This document shows positions 24,845 through 32,846 of a stretch of 32,846 bases of DNA, one piece after another. A program made the position numbers and the translations under genes. Source of the stretch: Candidatus Zhuqueibacterota bacterium (GTDB lineage Bacteria; Zhuqueibacterota; Zhuqueibacteria; Residuimicrobiales; Krinioviventaceae); contig JAFGSB010000138.1 in assembly GCA_016934825.1 (NCBI GenBank), positions 1-32,846 of the forward strand, in the 5' to 3' direction. The notes under the pieces are model-generated. The model did not search any database. It had not been told where the DNA came from and saw nothing but the letters and a program-made list of their open reading frames with translations. Within the stretch, counting starts at the first letter, position 1, and every line of letters begins with the position of its first letter.

Positions 24845-26437
24845 TTAATGTGGAATATCGTTTTTGTTGATTTCTTTTTTCATCAATAAATATGTGATTC
24901 TGTCGACCAGCGCCTGCCAGCTTGCCTCGATAATATTTTCGGATACACCTACCGTACCCCAGACCATATTTCCGGCCTGCGATTCAATATAAACCCGCAC
25001 TTTGGCGGCGGTACCTTCGGTGCTGTCGAGAACACGTACTTTGTAATCTATTAATTTCAGTTTTTTCAGCGCGGGATAAAAAGGTTCGAGGGCTTTTCGC
25101 AGAGCCCTGTCCAGGGCGTCAACCGGACCGTGTCCCTCCGACGCCGTGTGTTCAATTGTACTGTTGACCTTGACCTTCACAACGGCTTCAGAATAAATCG
25201 ATCCTTCTTCATGTTTATCGACAATGACCCGCGCGCCTTCCAGTTCAAAAAAAGGCCGGTGTTTACCCGTCGATTTATTGATGAGTATTTCGAACGAACC
25301 GTCGGCGCCTTCAAATTGATATCCGAGATGTTCCAACTCTTTCAAGTTGTTCACAATATCCTTAATTGCCTCTTTTTTACTGGACAGGTCAAGTCCCATT
25401 TCTTCCGCTTTTTGCAATATGTTGCTCTGGCCGGATTGATCGGAAATGAGGACACGCTGCCTGTTACCGACGAGTCCGGGATCGATATGCTCGTAGGTCC
25501 TGCGGTTGCGACGGATAGCACTGACATGAATACCACCTTTGTGCGCAAATGCGCTGTTGCCGACAAATGCCATTTCTTCCCGGTGCGGCAAATTCGCAAT
25601 TTCACTGACATATCGTGACAAAACGGTCAATTCACTTAGTTTCAGTTTAGCGAACAGGGGCACTTTTAACTTGAACGCGGTGTTTGCCATGATCGAACAC
25701 AGGTTGGCGTTGCCGCATCTTTCCCCGTAACCGTTAATTGTTCCCTGAACATGCATGACGCCTCTTTCTATCGACTCCAGGGAATTGGCAACCGCCAGGT
25801 CACTGTCATTATGGGCATGGATGCCCAGCGGTACGCCCAGTGCCATTTTTTTAACGATCTCTATGATCTCGCCGATTCTGGACGGGATGGTGCCGCCGTT
25901 GGTGTCGCACAGGACCAGACAATCCGCCCCTGCTTCCCTGGCAATCTCAAGCGTTTGTAAAGCGTACTCGGGATTGTCCGTGTAGCCGTCAAAAAAATGT
26001 TCGGCATCGTAAATGACTTCCTTGCCTTTGTCCTTCAAATAGGCGATGCTGTCCCGAATAATTTCCAGATTTTTATCCAGGGTTGTCCGCAGACCCTCCG
26101 TCACATGCAAATCCCATGTTTTGCCGAATATGGTGACAACCGGCGTGTTGGCCGAAAGTAAAAGTCTGATATTTTCATCTTCGGAAACCTTAACCTTGAC
26201 GCGCCTTGTGCTGCCAAAGGCGGTGATTTTTGAGTGTTTCCAGTCGATCTTTTCCGCGCGTGCAAAGAATTCCATGTCCTTTGGATTTGAACCCGGCCAG
26301 CCGCCTTCAATATAATCCATACCAAAGTCATCCAGCCTTTTTGCAATTTTTATCTTATCTTCGGCGGAAAATGATATCCCTTCACTTTGCGAACCGTCGC
26401 GAAGTGTGGTATCGTATAAAATTAGTCGATCCGGCAT
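24845..26437 (-). CDS. cimA: (R)-citramalate synthase CimA
   Basis: 530 residues, the length of CimA, which condenses pyruvate and acetyl-CoA to citramalate as a threonine-independent entry to isoleucine. Visible: YDTTLRDGSQSEGISFS (8-24) with the SQSEG variant typical of CimA versus EQSPG in LeuA, IEGGWPGSNPKD, CDTNGGTIP, metal-binding GIHAHNDSDLAVANS, and GYGERCGNANLCS. The C-terminal regulatory-type domain (about 370-530, with ASEGHGPVDALDRAL) is present. A perfect AGGAGG precedes ATG 26437. It sits between leuB and argJ and is the joint between the branched-chain and arginine halves of the operon. Confidence 0.94.
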   Translation of the reverse strand: MPDRLILYDTTLRDGSQSEGISFSAEDKIKIAKRLDDFGMDYIEGGWPGSNPKDMEFFARAEKIDWKHSKITAFGSTRRVKVKVSEDENIRLLLSANTPVVTIFGKTWDLHVTEGLRTTLDKNLEIIRDSIAYLKDKGKEVIYDAEHFFDGYTDNPEYALQTLEIAREAGADCLVLCDTNGGTIPSRIGEIIEIVKKMALGVPLGIHAHNDSDLAVANSLESIERGVMHVQGTINGYGERCGNANLCSIMANTAFKLKVPLFAKLKLSELTVLSRYVSEIANLPHREEMAFVGNSAFAHKGGIHVSAIRRNRRTYEHIDPGLVGNRQRVLISDQSGQSNILQKAEEMGLDLSSKKEAIKDIVNNLKELEHLGYQFEGADGSFEILINKSTGKHRPFFELEGARVIVDKHEEGSIYSEAVVKVKVNSTIEHTASEGHGPVDALDRALRKALEPFYPALKKLKLIDYKVRVLDSTEGTAAKVRVYIESQAGNMVWGTVGVSENIIEASWQALVDRITYLLMKKEINKNDIPH

Positions 26438-26486
26438 TTAATGCCTCCTGTAAAATTTTTTTTAAATATCAGGATATATTTTAAAT

Positions 26487-27545
26487 CTAAATCCCTTTTG
26501 CGACCATATCGCCTACTTCACTGGTGGAGTAACCCATCCTGCCCGCGGCCAGACTTTTGATTTTGTTCGCGGTTACGTTCATGATCGATTTTTCAATAGC
26601 CAGCGCGGCTTCCGTTTCACCCAGATGGTCCAGCATCATCGATCCGCAGGAGATCGCCGCCAGCGGGTTAATGATGTTTTTGCCGGTATATTTGGGCGCC
26701 GATCCGCCAATCGGTTCGAACATGCTGACGCCTTCAGGATTGATATTGCCGCCCGCCGCGATTCCCATACCGCCCTGGGTAATCGCTCCCAGATCGGTTA
26801 TGATGTCGCCGAACATGTTGCCGGTAACAATGACATCAAACCATTCCGGATTTTTCACCATCCACATACATGTTGCGTCGACGTGATAATATTCACGTTT
26901 AATAGCCGGGTAGTCTTTTGCGCCAATTTCATGAAAAGCCCGTTCCCATAGATCATAAACATAGGTCAGCACATTGGTTTTACCGCACAGGGCAAGGGTA
27001 TTGTTCTTGTTTCTTTTTTTGGTATACTCAAAAGCATATCGCAGACAGCGCTCCACCTGGAAACGGTTGTAAACCATGCTCTGTACCGCGACTTCATGCG
27101 GCGTATTTTTCATGGAAATACCACCCGTTCCGGTGTACAACCCACCCGAATTTTCCCGGACCACAACATAATCGATATGTTCCGGGCCTTTATCCTTCAG
27201 GGGTGTTTCAACACCGGGATATAATTTAACCGGTCGGAGGTTGATGTATTGGTCCAGTTCAAACCGCAGTCTTAACAGGATACCTTTTTCCAGGATACCC
27301 GGTTTCACATCCGGATGACCAATCGCACCGAGGAAAATGGCGTCAAATTTTTTCAAATCGTCAACCGCCGTATCCGGCAGCACTTCGCCGGTTTTAAGAT
27401 ACCGGTCGCCGCCAAAATCGAATGTTTCAAATTCCAGTTTAAATCCGAAGGTTTTTGTGGCGGCTTCAAGTACCTTTTTCCCTTCTACGACCACTTCCGG
27501 TCCTGTACCATCGCCGGGCAAAACAGCAATTTTATAATTTTTCAC
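26487..27545 (-). CDS. leuB: 3-isopropylmalate dehydrogenase LeuB
   Basis: 352 residues from GTG 27545, preferred to TTG 27560 because AAAGGA lies 6 bases before the GTG. The enzyme oxidises and decarboxylates 3-isopropylmalate with NAD+, and in citramalate users also 3-methylmalate. Visible: LPGDGTGPEV, GAIGHPDVKPG, LRFELDQYINLRP, RENSGGLYTGTGG, CGKTNVLTYV, the metal-site MFGDIITDLGA, and EPIGGSAPKYTGKNI. The RENSGGLYTG segment differs from the usual ENTGGIYFG of E. coli-type LeuB and resembles a second bacterial subgroup. A related decarboxylating dehydrogenase (tartrate or isocitrate type) cannot be excluded by motif alone, but context supports LeuB. leuC and leuD are not in the cluster. 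Confidence 0.9.
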   Translation of the reverse strand: MKNYKIAVLPGDGTGPEVVVEGKKVLEAATKTFGFKLEFETFDFGGDRYLKTGEVLPDTAVDDLKKFDAIFLGAIGHPDVKPGILEKGILLRLRFELDQYINLRPVKLYPGVETPLKDKGPEHIDYVVVRENSGGLYTGTGGISMKNTPHEVAVQSMVYNRFQVERCLRYAFEYTKKRNKNNTLALCGKTNVLTYVYDLWERAFHEIGAKDYPAIKREYYHVDATCMWMVKNPEWFDVIVTGNMFGDIITDLGAITQGGMGIAAGGNINPEGVSMFEPIGGSAPKYTGKNIINPLAAISCGSMMLDHLGETEAALAIEKSIMNVTANKIKSLAAGRMGYSTSEVGDMVAKGI

Positions 27546-27585
27546 ATTATTTCCTTTCAATTTTCATCATATCAATCAATTCAGA

Positions 27586-27616
27586 CCTGTTAATTATTGA
27601 AAAAATATTCAACAGG
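27586..27616 (-). other. Small hairpin between leuA and leuB
   Basis: CCTGTT (27586-27591) and AACAGG (27611-27616) pair, with a short inner TGAA/TTCA. It lies just beyond the leuA stop, in the longest internal gap of the operon (76 bases). It has no T-tract of terminator quality; an mRNA processing or stability role is possible. Confidence 0.35.
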
Positions 27617-27621
27617 ACCTA

Positions 27622-29172
27622 TCAGAGCGTCGCTTTCACATCATCTTTTTGATCTTTACCTGTCTGTAAATGCAGACTTTTATTTATCGCGTTGAGATAA
27701 GCACGAATACTTGCTTCGATGACATCCGTACTGGCGCCGCGGCCCAATATTTTTTGTCCGTTTTGTGTGATACGAACAACCACTTCACCCATAGCTTCTT
27801 TGCCGCCGGTCACTCCGCGTAAAGAATATTCTGCCAGTTTCAGGGGCATATTTACGATTTTATCGATGGCCTTATAGGCGGCATCTACCGGCCCGTCGCC
27901 GACGGAGGCTTCCTGGATAAGTTCTCCTTTATGCTCAAGTACGATCGTTGCTGTAGGAATGGCTTTGTTGCCGCTCAGCACATGAAAGTATTCAAGCTGA
28001 TAAGCGTCTTCAAAGTCCTGGGATTCATCGCCCACGAGGGCAATCAAATCTTCATCAAAGACCTCTTTCTTTTTGTCGGCAATCTGCAGAAACCGTTCGT
28101 AAACATGATTTAATTCCACCGTCGACAGGTTGTAGCCGAGTTCGACAAGCCGCTGTTTTAAACCATGACGGCCGGAATGGCGGCCCAGCACAATTTTGCT
28201 GGAGTCCAACCCGATTTCCGTAGGCGTCATGATCTCGTAGGTGCTGGCATGTTTGATCATCGCATCCTGATGTATGCCGGATTCATGGGCAAAGGCGTTC
28301 GAACCGACAATTGCCTTGTTTGGCTGTACGGGAATACCCATCAGGTTGCTGACCATTCGACTTGTGTTGATGATTTCTTTGGTGTTGATATTGGTGTATT
28401 TATTATAAAAATTCTGCCGGGTTTTGAGCGACATGACTACTTCTTCCAGTGACGCGTTACCCGCGCGTTCTCCAATACCATTAATCGTCACTTCAATCTG
28501 TTGTGCGCCGTTACGAATTCCGGCCAGTGTGTTGGCGACAGCCAGCCCCAGATCATTATGGCAATGTATACTCAGGATCGCCTGGTCGACATTGGGTACG
28601 GTATTGAGAATTTCATTTATCAAACCGCCAAACTCCTCCGGATTGGAGTAACCGACCGTATCCGGGATATTGATTGTCGTTGCACCGGCTCTGATCGCCG
28701 CCTCGACAATGCGGAACAAAAATTCTTTACCCGTACGGGCAGAATCCTCGGGTGAAAATTCGATATCGTGGCAATATTTTTTTGCTCTTTTAACGCCTGC
28801 AACTGCCATAGCCAGCACTTCATCTTCGGTTTTTCGAAATTTTTTCTCCAAATGTATTTTCGAAGTGGCAACAAACGTATGAATACGGGGTTTTTCAGCC
28901 TTTTTAATGGCTTCACCCGCTTTATCGATATCCAGGTCAACGCACCGGGCCAGAGCAGCAATGACGGGGCCCTTGACCTCGCTTGCAATTAATTGCGTGG
29001 CTTCGAATTGCGCCGCCGAAGAAACAGGGAACCCGGCTTCGATAATATCAACATTTAAACGCGCCAGTTGATGTGCAATTGCTACTTTATCTGGTACTCC
29101 CAGGCTTGCGCCAGGGGATTGTTCCCCGTCGCGTAAGGTGGTATCAAATACCAGAACGCGATTTTTATCCAT
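27622..29172 (-). CDS. leuA: 2-isopropylmalate synthase LeuA
   Basis: 516 residues, condenses 2-ketoisovalerate and acetyl-CoA in the first step of leucine synthesis. Visible: [17 protein letters not shown] (9-25), [22 protein letters not shown], metal-site [38 protein letters not shown], and the C-terminal regulatory domain (about 385-505, [14 protein letters not shown]...[16 protein letters not shown]), the site of leucine feedback in the family. GAGG precedes ATG 29172. It lies 11 bases after ilvC. Confidence 0.96.
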   Translation of the reverse strand: MDKNRVLVFDTTLRDGEQSPGASLGVPDKVAIAHQLARLNVDIIEAGFPVSSAAQFEATQLIASEVKGPVIAALARCVDLDIDKAGEAIKKAEKPRIHTFVATSKIHLEKKFRKTEDEVLAMAVAGVKRAKKYCHDIEFSPEDSARTGKEFLFRIVEAAIRAGATTINIPDTVGYSNPEEFGGLINEILNTVPNVDQAILSIHCHNDLGLAVANTLAGIRNGAQQIEVTINGIGERAGNASLEEVVMSLKTRQNFYNKYTNINTKEIINTSRMVSNLMGIPVQPNKAIVGSNAFAHESGIHQDAMIKHASTYEIMTPTEIGLDSSKIVLGRHSGRHGLKQRLVELGYNLSTVELNHVYERFLQIADKKKEVFDEDLIALVGDESQDFEDAYQLEYFHVLSGNKAIPTATIVLEHKGELIQEASVGDGPVDAAYKAIDKIVNMPLKLAEYSLRGVTGGKEAMGEVVVRITQNGQKILGRGASTDVIEASIRAYLNAINKSLHLQTGKDQKDDVKATL

Positions 29173-29183
29173 AATAGCCTCAA

Positions 29184-30221
<1,038 letters not shown>

Positions 30222-30224
30222 TTA

Positions 30225-30713
30225 TTAAAAAGTTCCGCTTGAATCGCGCAGCATGGAGATCGTTCCGGACCGTGCGATTTCTTTAATGCCAAACGGTCTC
30301 AGGGTCTCAATAAAAGCGTTCACCTTGGCTTCGCTGCTGCCTAATTCCAGAATCATCGTTTTATTACTGATATCTACAACCTTGGCGCCAAAGATATTAA
30401 TGAGTTGTGATATGTCATTCCTTTTTGTCGGAGTTGCCGTAACTTTAACAAGAACCAGGTCCCTGCTGACATAATAATTTTTTGTTACGTCGGTAACCCT
30501 GATGACATCGATCAGCTTGTTCAGTTGTTTGTTGATCTGTTCAATAACTTCATCGTTACCGCGAACGACGAGTGTCATACGCGCTGTTGCGTTCGGATCG
30601 GCCTGTCCAACGGAAAGCGCTTCGATATTAAAACCTCTGGCACTGAAAAGACCGGCAATTCTTGCCAGAACGCCGGCATTGTTCTCAACTTCTAAATTTA
30701 TTATATGTCTCAT
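30225..30713 (-). CDS. ilvN: Acetolactate synthase small (regulatory) subunit
   Basis: 162 residues, the usual small-subunit size. It binds and activates the catalytic subunit and mediates valine feedback. The N-terminal ACT domain reads INLEVENNAGVLARIAGLFSARGFNIEALSVG (split here only by naming: NNAGVLARIAGLFSARGFNI, 11-30). It is followed by TARMTLVV and a second ACT-like half from about 78 (VSRDLVLVKV...RPFGIKEIARSG). Its ATG overlaps the ilvB stop by one base (TAATG), so the two subunits are translationally coupled. Either symbol ilvN or ilvH is used for such proteins. Confidence 0.95.
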   Translation of the reverse strand: MRHIINLEVENNAGVLARIAGLFSARGFNIEALSVGQADPNATARMTLVVRGNDEVIEQINKQLNKLIDVIRVTDVTKNYYVSRDLVLVKVTATPTKRNDISQLINIFGAKVVDISNKTMILELGSSEAKVNAFIETLRPFGIKEIARSGTISMLRDSSGTF

Positions 30714-32434
30714 TATGCCATACCTCTTATCATTTCATTAATAGGTGCGCCAGCCGGCACCATTGGATAAACATTTTCTTCGGCTTCAATTTCAAACTCG
30801 ACAATAACAGGACCGGGGGTGTTTAGCATTTTTTCGAGGGTCGGTTTGACTTCTTCCACCTTGTTTGTAAAGAAACCTGTGGCGCCGTAAGCTTCCGCCA
30901 GTTTTGTAAAATTCGGTACATAGACTTTCGGGCAGTTTTCACCGGTTTGATCGCAGTCCGGCGGACAGTTGATATTTCGTCTCAGACAGGTAGATGAGAA
31001 TCTTCTGTCATAAAAAATGGCCTGCCATTGTCTTACCATACCCAGAGAGTGATTGTTGAGTATTACAATTTTAACCGGAATTTGATATAAAACGGCGGTT
31101 GCCAGTTCCTGTATGTTCATTTGAATACTGCCGTCGCCGGCAATATCCACAACAATTTTATCCGGCTGGGCGACCTGCGCGCCGATAGCGGCCGGGAACC
31201 CATATCCCATCGTTCCGAGTCCACCCGAGGACAGAAAAGTACGGGGATGTGTGAAATTATAAAATTGAGCCGTCCACATTTGATTTTGGCCCACTTCGGT
31301 CGTAATGATCGCTTTACGATTTGTCAGTTCCGCGATTTGTTCGATAACGTACTGCGGCTGAATTCTTCCGTCGTTTTTGTATTTGAGCGGATGATCTTTC
31401 TTCCATTTGTATATTTGTTCGAGCCATTCTTTGTTTTCTTTCGGCTCTACAATTTTATTCAATTCATGCAGAACATGTTTTATATCGCCGACAACCGGAA
31501 TGTTGACCTGAACGTTTTTTCTGATTGTTGTGGGATCGATATCCATGTGGATGATTTTGGCTTTTGACGCGAATTTATCGACTTTACCGGTTACCCGGTC
31601 ATCAAAACGGGCGCCTACTGCAATTAACAGGTCCGCTTCCTGTATGGCGTAATTGGCGTACTCGGTGCCGTGCATACCCAGCATTTTGAGTGAGTTTTTG
31701 TCCGTTTCGGGATATACACCCAGCCCCATCAAAGTTGTCGTAACCGGGGCGTTGATAATTTTTGCAAACTGGCGTAATTCATCACTGGCGCTGCTGCTGA
31801 TAACACCTCCACCGGCATAAATAACCGGTCTGTTGCTTGCTGCAATCGCTTTGGAGACATTTTGTATCTGCGGCATGTGACCTTTTATTGTCGGTTTGTA
31901 ACTTTTAATTTCAATACTATCCGGATACGGTTTTGACGTTTTTGCCTGCTGAATATCTTTTGGAATATCCACTAAAACAGGACCGGGTCTGCCGGACTGC
32001 GCAAGATAAAAAGCGGATTTTAGTATATGCGGTAAATCATCGATATTGCTGACAAGATAATTATGTTTTGTGATCGGCCGGCTGATGCCCACGATATCCA
32101 CTTCCTGAAACGCATCGTTTCCTATAAGATGCGTGTGTACCTGTCCGGTAATGGCGACTATCGGTATTGAATCCATATGCGCCGTTGCAAGCCCGGTAAC
32201 GAGGTTTGTCGCGCCCGGACCGGAGGTCGCAATGCATACGCCGACTTCACCGGAAGCCCGGGCAAAGCCGTCCGCGGCGTGAGCAGCGCCCTGTTCATGC
32301 CGGGTTAAATAAAATGGAATGTCGGAATTGTATAGAGCATCAAAAATGTCTATAACCGCTCCTCCCGGATAACCGAAAAGAGCACGGACACCTTCTTTTT
32401 TTAAGGCGTGTATAATCATTTCTGCACCAGTCAT
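30713..32434 (-). CDS. ilvB: Acetolactate synthase large (catalytic) subunit, with four-Cys insertion
   Basis: 573 residues from ATG 32434 ([15 protein letters not shown]), preceded by AAAGG; the frame is open to 32533 but that extension is not protein-like for this family. It makes acetolactate/acetohydroxybutyrate using TPP, FAD and Mg2+. Visible: [14 protein letters not shown], catalytic E47 in [24 protein letters not shown], the TPP motif [12 protein letters not shown] ending in NN, and GMVRQWQ. A Cys-rich insertion lies between FYDRRFSST and the [12 protein letters not shown] block: C483, C490, C494, C501 (C-x6-C-x3-C-x6-C). It is the first enzyme gene of the operon and lies 167 bases after the leader peptide stop. 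Confidence 0.95.
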   Translation of the reverse strand: MTGAEMIIHALKKEGVRALFGYPGGAVIDIFDALYNSDIPFYLTRHEQGAAHAADGFARASGEVGVCIATSGPGATNLVTGLATAHMDSIPIVAITGQVHTHLIGNDAFQEVDIVGISRPITKHNYLVSNIDDLPHILKSAFYLAQSGRPGPVLVDIPKDIQQAKTSKPYPDSIEIKSYKPTIKGHMPQIQNVSKAIAASNRPVIYAGGGVISSSASDELRQFAKIINAPVTTTLMGLGVYPETDKNSLKMLGMHGTEYANYAIQEADLLIAVGARFDDRVTGKVDKFASKAKIIHMDIDPTTIRKNVQVNIPVVGDIKHVLHELNKIVEPKENKEWLEQIYKWKKDHPLKYKNDGRIQPQYVIEQIAELTNRKAIITTEVGQNQMWTAQFYNFTHPRTFLSSGGLGTMGYGFPAAIGAQVAQPDKIVVDIAGDGSIQMNIQELATAVLYQIPVKIVILNNHSLGMVRQWQAIFYDRRFSSTCLRRNINCPPDCDQTGENCPKVYVPNFTKLAEAYGATGFFTNKVEEVKPTLEKMLNTPGPVIVEFEIEAEENVYPMVPAGAPINEMIRGMA

Positions 32435-32514
32435 AATAACCTTTCTTGGTTTTAATGAATTATTTATAATTATTAAATAATTACCGTTCCGAATTAAAAC
32501 GCACTTGCTCTTTT

Positions 32515-32524
32515 GGTGATGAGG
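32515..32524 (-). promoter_or_regulatory. Possible competing pairing segment downstream of leader hairpin
   Basis: On the minus strand CCTCATCACC can pair with GGTG...GAGG in the post-stop arm of the leader hairpin (32586-32596), giving two 4-bp blocks around a small internal loop. Nearby GAGCAAG (32504-32510, minus) could instead pair with the leader's CTTGCTC. Either would compete with the main hairpin. No U-tract terminator is visible between here and ilvB. Confidence 0.35.
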
Positions 32525-32585
32525 AATTCCCAATTATCCGATATATCTTTGAAATTGTGAACTTGGAGAGATTTGCTTGCGATTT

Positions 32586-32626
32586 CCTCTTGCACCTTTT
32601 GTTATATCAGAGAACGGAGCAAGAGG
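32586..32626 (-). promoter_or_regulatory. Leader-stop hairpin (attenuator candidate)
   Basis: Reading the minus strand, CCTCTTGCTCC (32626-32616) covers the last Leu-Leu-Leu codons of the leader peptide. GGTGCAAGAGG (32596-32586) lies just after its stop. They pair in 10 of 11 positions. A ribosome stalled on or before those codons would prevent this stem from forming, the basic layout of amino-acid attenuators. Confidence 0.65.
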
Positions 32627-32805
32627 TTAATAATAGCGATAGGTAATCTCACCAGGCGCACCACAATGCGCACGCCTAGTAATAACAGATTGGCCGGATT
32701 GTTTAATAATAATGGTGTATGAAAGCATAATAATGCGCTTTCGGTATGATTGGATACCGAATAAGAATCGTATGCATCATTATTTGTATTAAAATCTGCT
32801 TTCAT
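32602..32805 (-). CDS. Leader peptide rich in Leu/Val/Ile and Arg (putative ilv-leu-arg operon attenuator)
   Basis: A 67-codon frame from ATG 32805 to TAA 32602, 167 bases before the ilvB start. The first half is unremarkable and polar. From residue 32 the content changes abruptly: residues 40-67 contain 10 Leu, 4 Val, 5 Ile and 4 Arg out of 28 (examples: NLLLLGVRIVVRLVRLP, IAIINLLLRSLI). This matches the products of the downstream operon, which makes Ile, Val, Leu and Arg. E. coli ilv leaders work the same way with runs of Val, Ile and Leu codons. The ribosome binding site is weak (TGGA, 7 bases before ATG). At 67 residues it is longer than known ilv leaders. A chance hydrophobic frame is the alternative; position, composition and overlap with the hairpin argue against that. 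Confidence 0.72.
   Translation of the reverse strand: MKADFNTNNDAYDSYSVSNHTESALLCFHTPLLLNNPANLLLLGVRIVVRLVRLPIAIINLLLRSLI
32654..32677 (-). promoter_or_regulatory. G/C-rich hairpin within leader control codons
   Basis: AGGCG/CGCCT at the ends with an alternative inner GCGCA/TGCGC pairing, over the Gly-Val-Arg-Ile-Val-Val-Arg codons of the leader peptide. It is unusually G/C-rich for this A/T-rich leader. A ribosome moving through the Val/Arg codons would melt it. Confidence 0.45.
32721..32760 (-). promoter_or_regulatory. Two adjoining hairpins early in the leader
   Basis: On the minus strand TCGGTAT/ATACCGA (32760-32741, perfect 7 bp, 6-base loop) is followed at once by GAAAGC/GCTTTC (32742-32721). 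An early hairpin that pauses polymerase is a normal part of ribosome-mediated attenuators. The promoter itself is probably at or beyond the right edge. Confidence 0.45.
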
Positions 32806-32846
32806 TTTTTTCCATTATTATTTTTTAAGTTTATAATTTAATGAAA

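Noticed and set aside
27546-27560. TTG start for leuB
   Set aside because: The AAAGGA inside this stretch is a proper ribosome binding site for GTG 27545.
32435-32533. N-terminal extension of ilvB by 33 residues
   Set aside because: The frame is open but has no family-like sequence. ATG 32434 has an AAAGG ribosome binding site and starts exactly where acetolactate synthases start.
32435-32846. T-box riboswitch upstream of ilvB
   Set aside because: No T-box consensus or specifier stem was recognised, and the region is taken up by a coding-like leader peptide.

Overview
Organism. The window carries four proteins with 'NYPNPFN...' type A sorting domains of the type IX secretion system (T9SS). 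Alongside them are a PorU/gingipain-type C25 peptidase, a FISUMP-domain protein, a cohesin-like protein and a GxxExxY protein. This combination suggests the FCB superphylum outside classical Bacteroidetes (Calditrichota, KSB1, Marinimicrobia or Ignavibacteria-like lineages). That placement is inference from domain content, and no rRNA or tRNA gene is present to confirm it. Assignments come from reading translations and motifs; no database search was possible.

Layout, left to right. (1) 2-6661, plus strand: a partial unknown gene, a secreted M14 zinc carboxypeptidase, a cohesin-like protein and a PorU-like C25 peptidase, tightly spaced and the last three ending in T9SS sorting domains. This looks like an export/surface operon. 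(2) 6662-7596: a GxxExxY gene between two diverged copies of an ~85 bp repeat, then a promoter with a perfect palindrome in its spacer and a terminator-type hairpin. (3) 7597-11100: mutL-miaA-DUF481 operon. (4) 11311-13704: a CitMHS/NhaD-type antiporter with a His-rich N-terminus, directly abutting an eIF-2B-family gene in the same frame. (5) 13705-19266: a 1318-residue secreted protein with three FISUMP modules and five Ig/FN3-like repeats. It has its own strong promoter and terminator and is flanked on both sides by noncoding DNA full of related dispersed repeats. (6) 19267-32434, minus strand: a 12-gene amino-acid biosynthesis operon, read ilvB-ilvN-ilvC-leuA-leuB-cimA-argJ-proC-argC-argB-argD-argA. 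It joins branched-chain synthesis (with citramalate as the isoleucine entry) to the acetylated arginine pathway and proline. (7) 32435-32846: its leader region.

Most notable. Upstream of ilvB is a 67-codon minus-strand ORF (32805-32602). In its last 28 codons, 19 are Leu/Val/Ile and 4 more are Arg. Its final Leu codons and the sequence just after its stop form an 11-nt inverted repeat, and further downstream are segments that could pair alternatively. This has the hallmarks of a ribosome-mediated attenuator. Because the operon behind it makes both branched-chain amino acids and arginine, one leader peptide may read both pools.

Other points worth attention: an IlvC cofactor loop that looks NADH-type; a T9SS sorting domain placed inside rather than at the end of the FISUMP protein; a four-cysteine insertion in IlvB; a short acetylglutamate kinase combined with ArgJ and a separate ArgA; and the absence of ilvD, leuCD, argFGH and proAB from the cluster.
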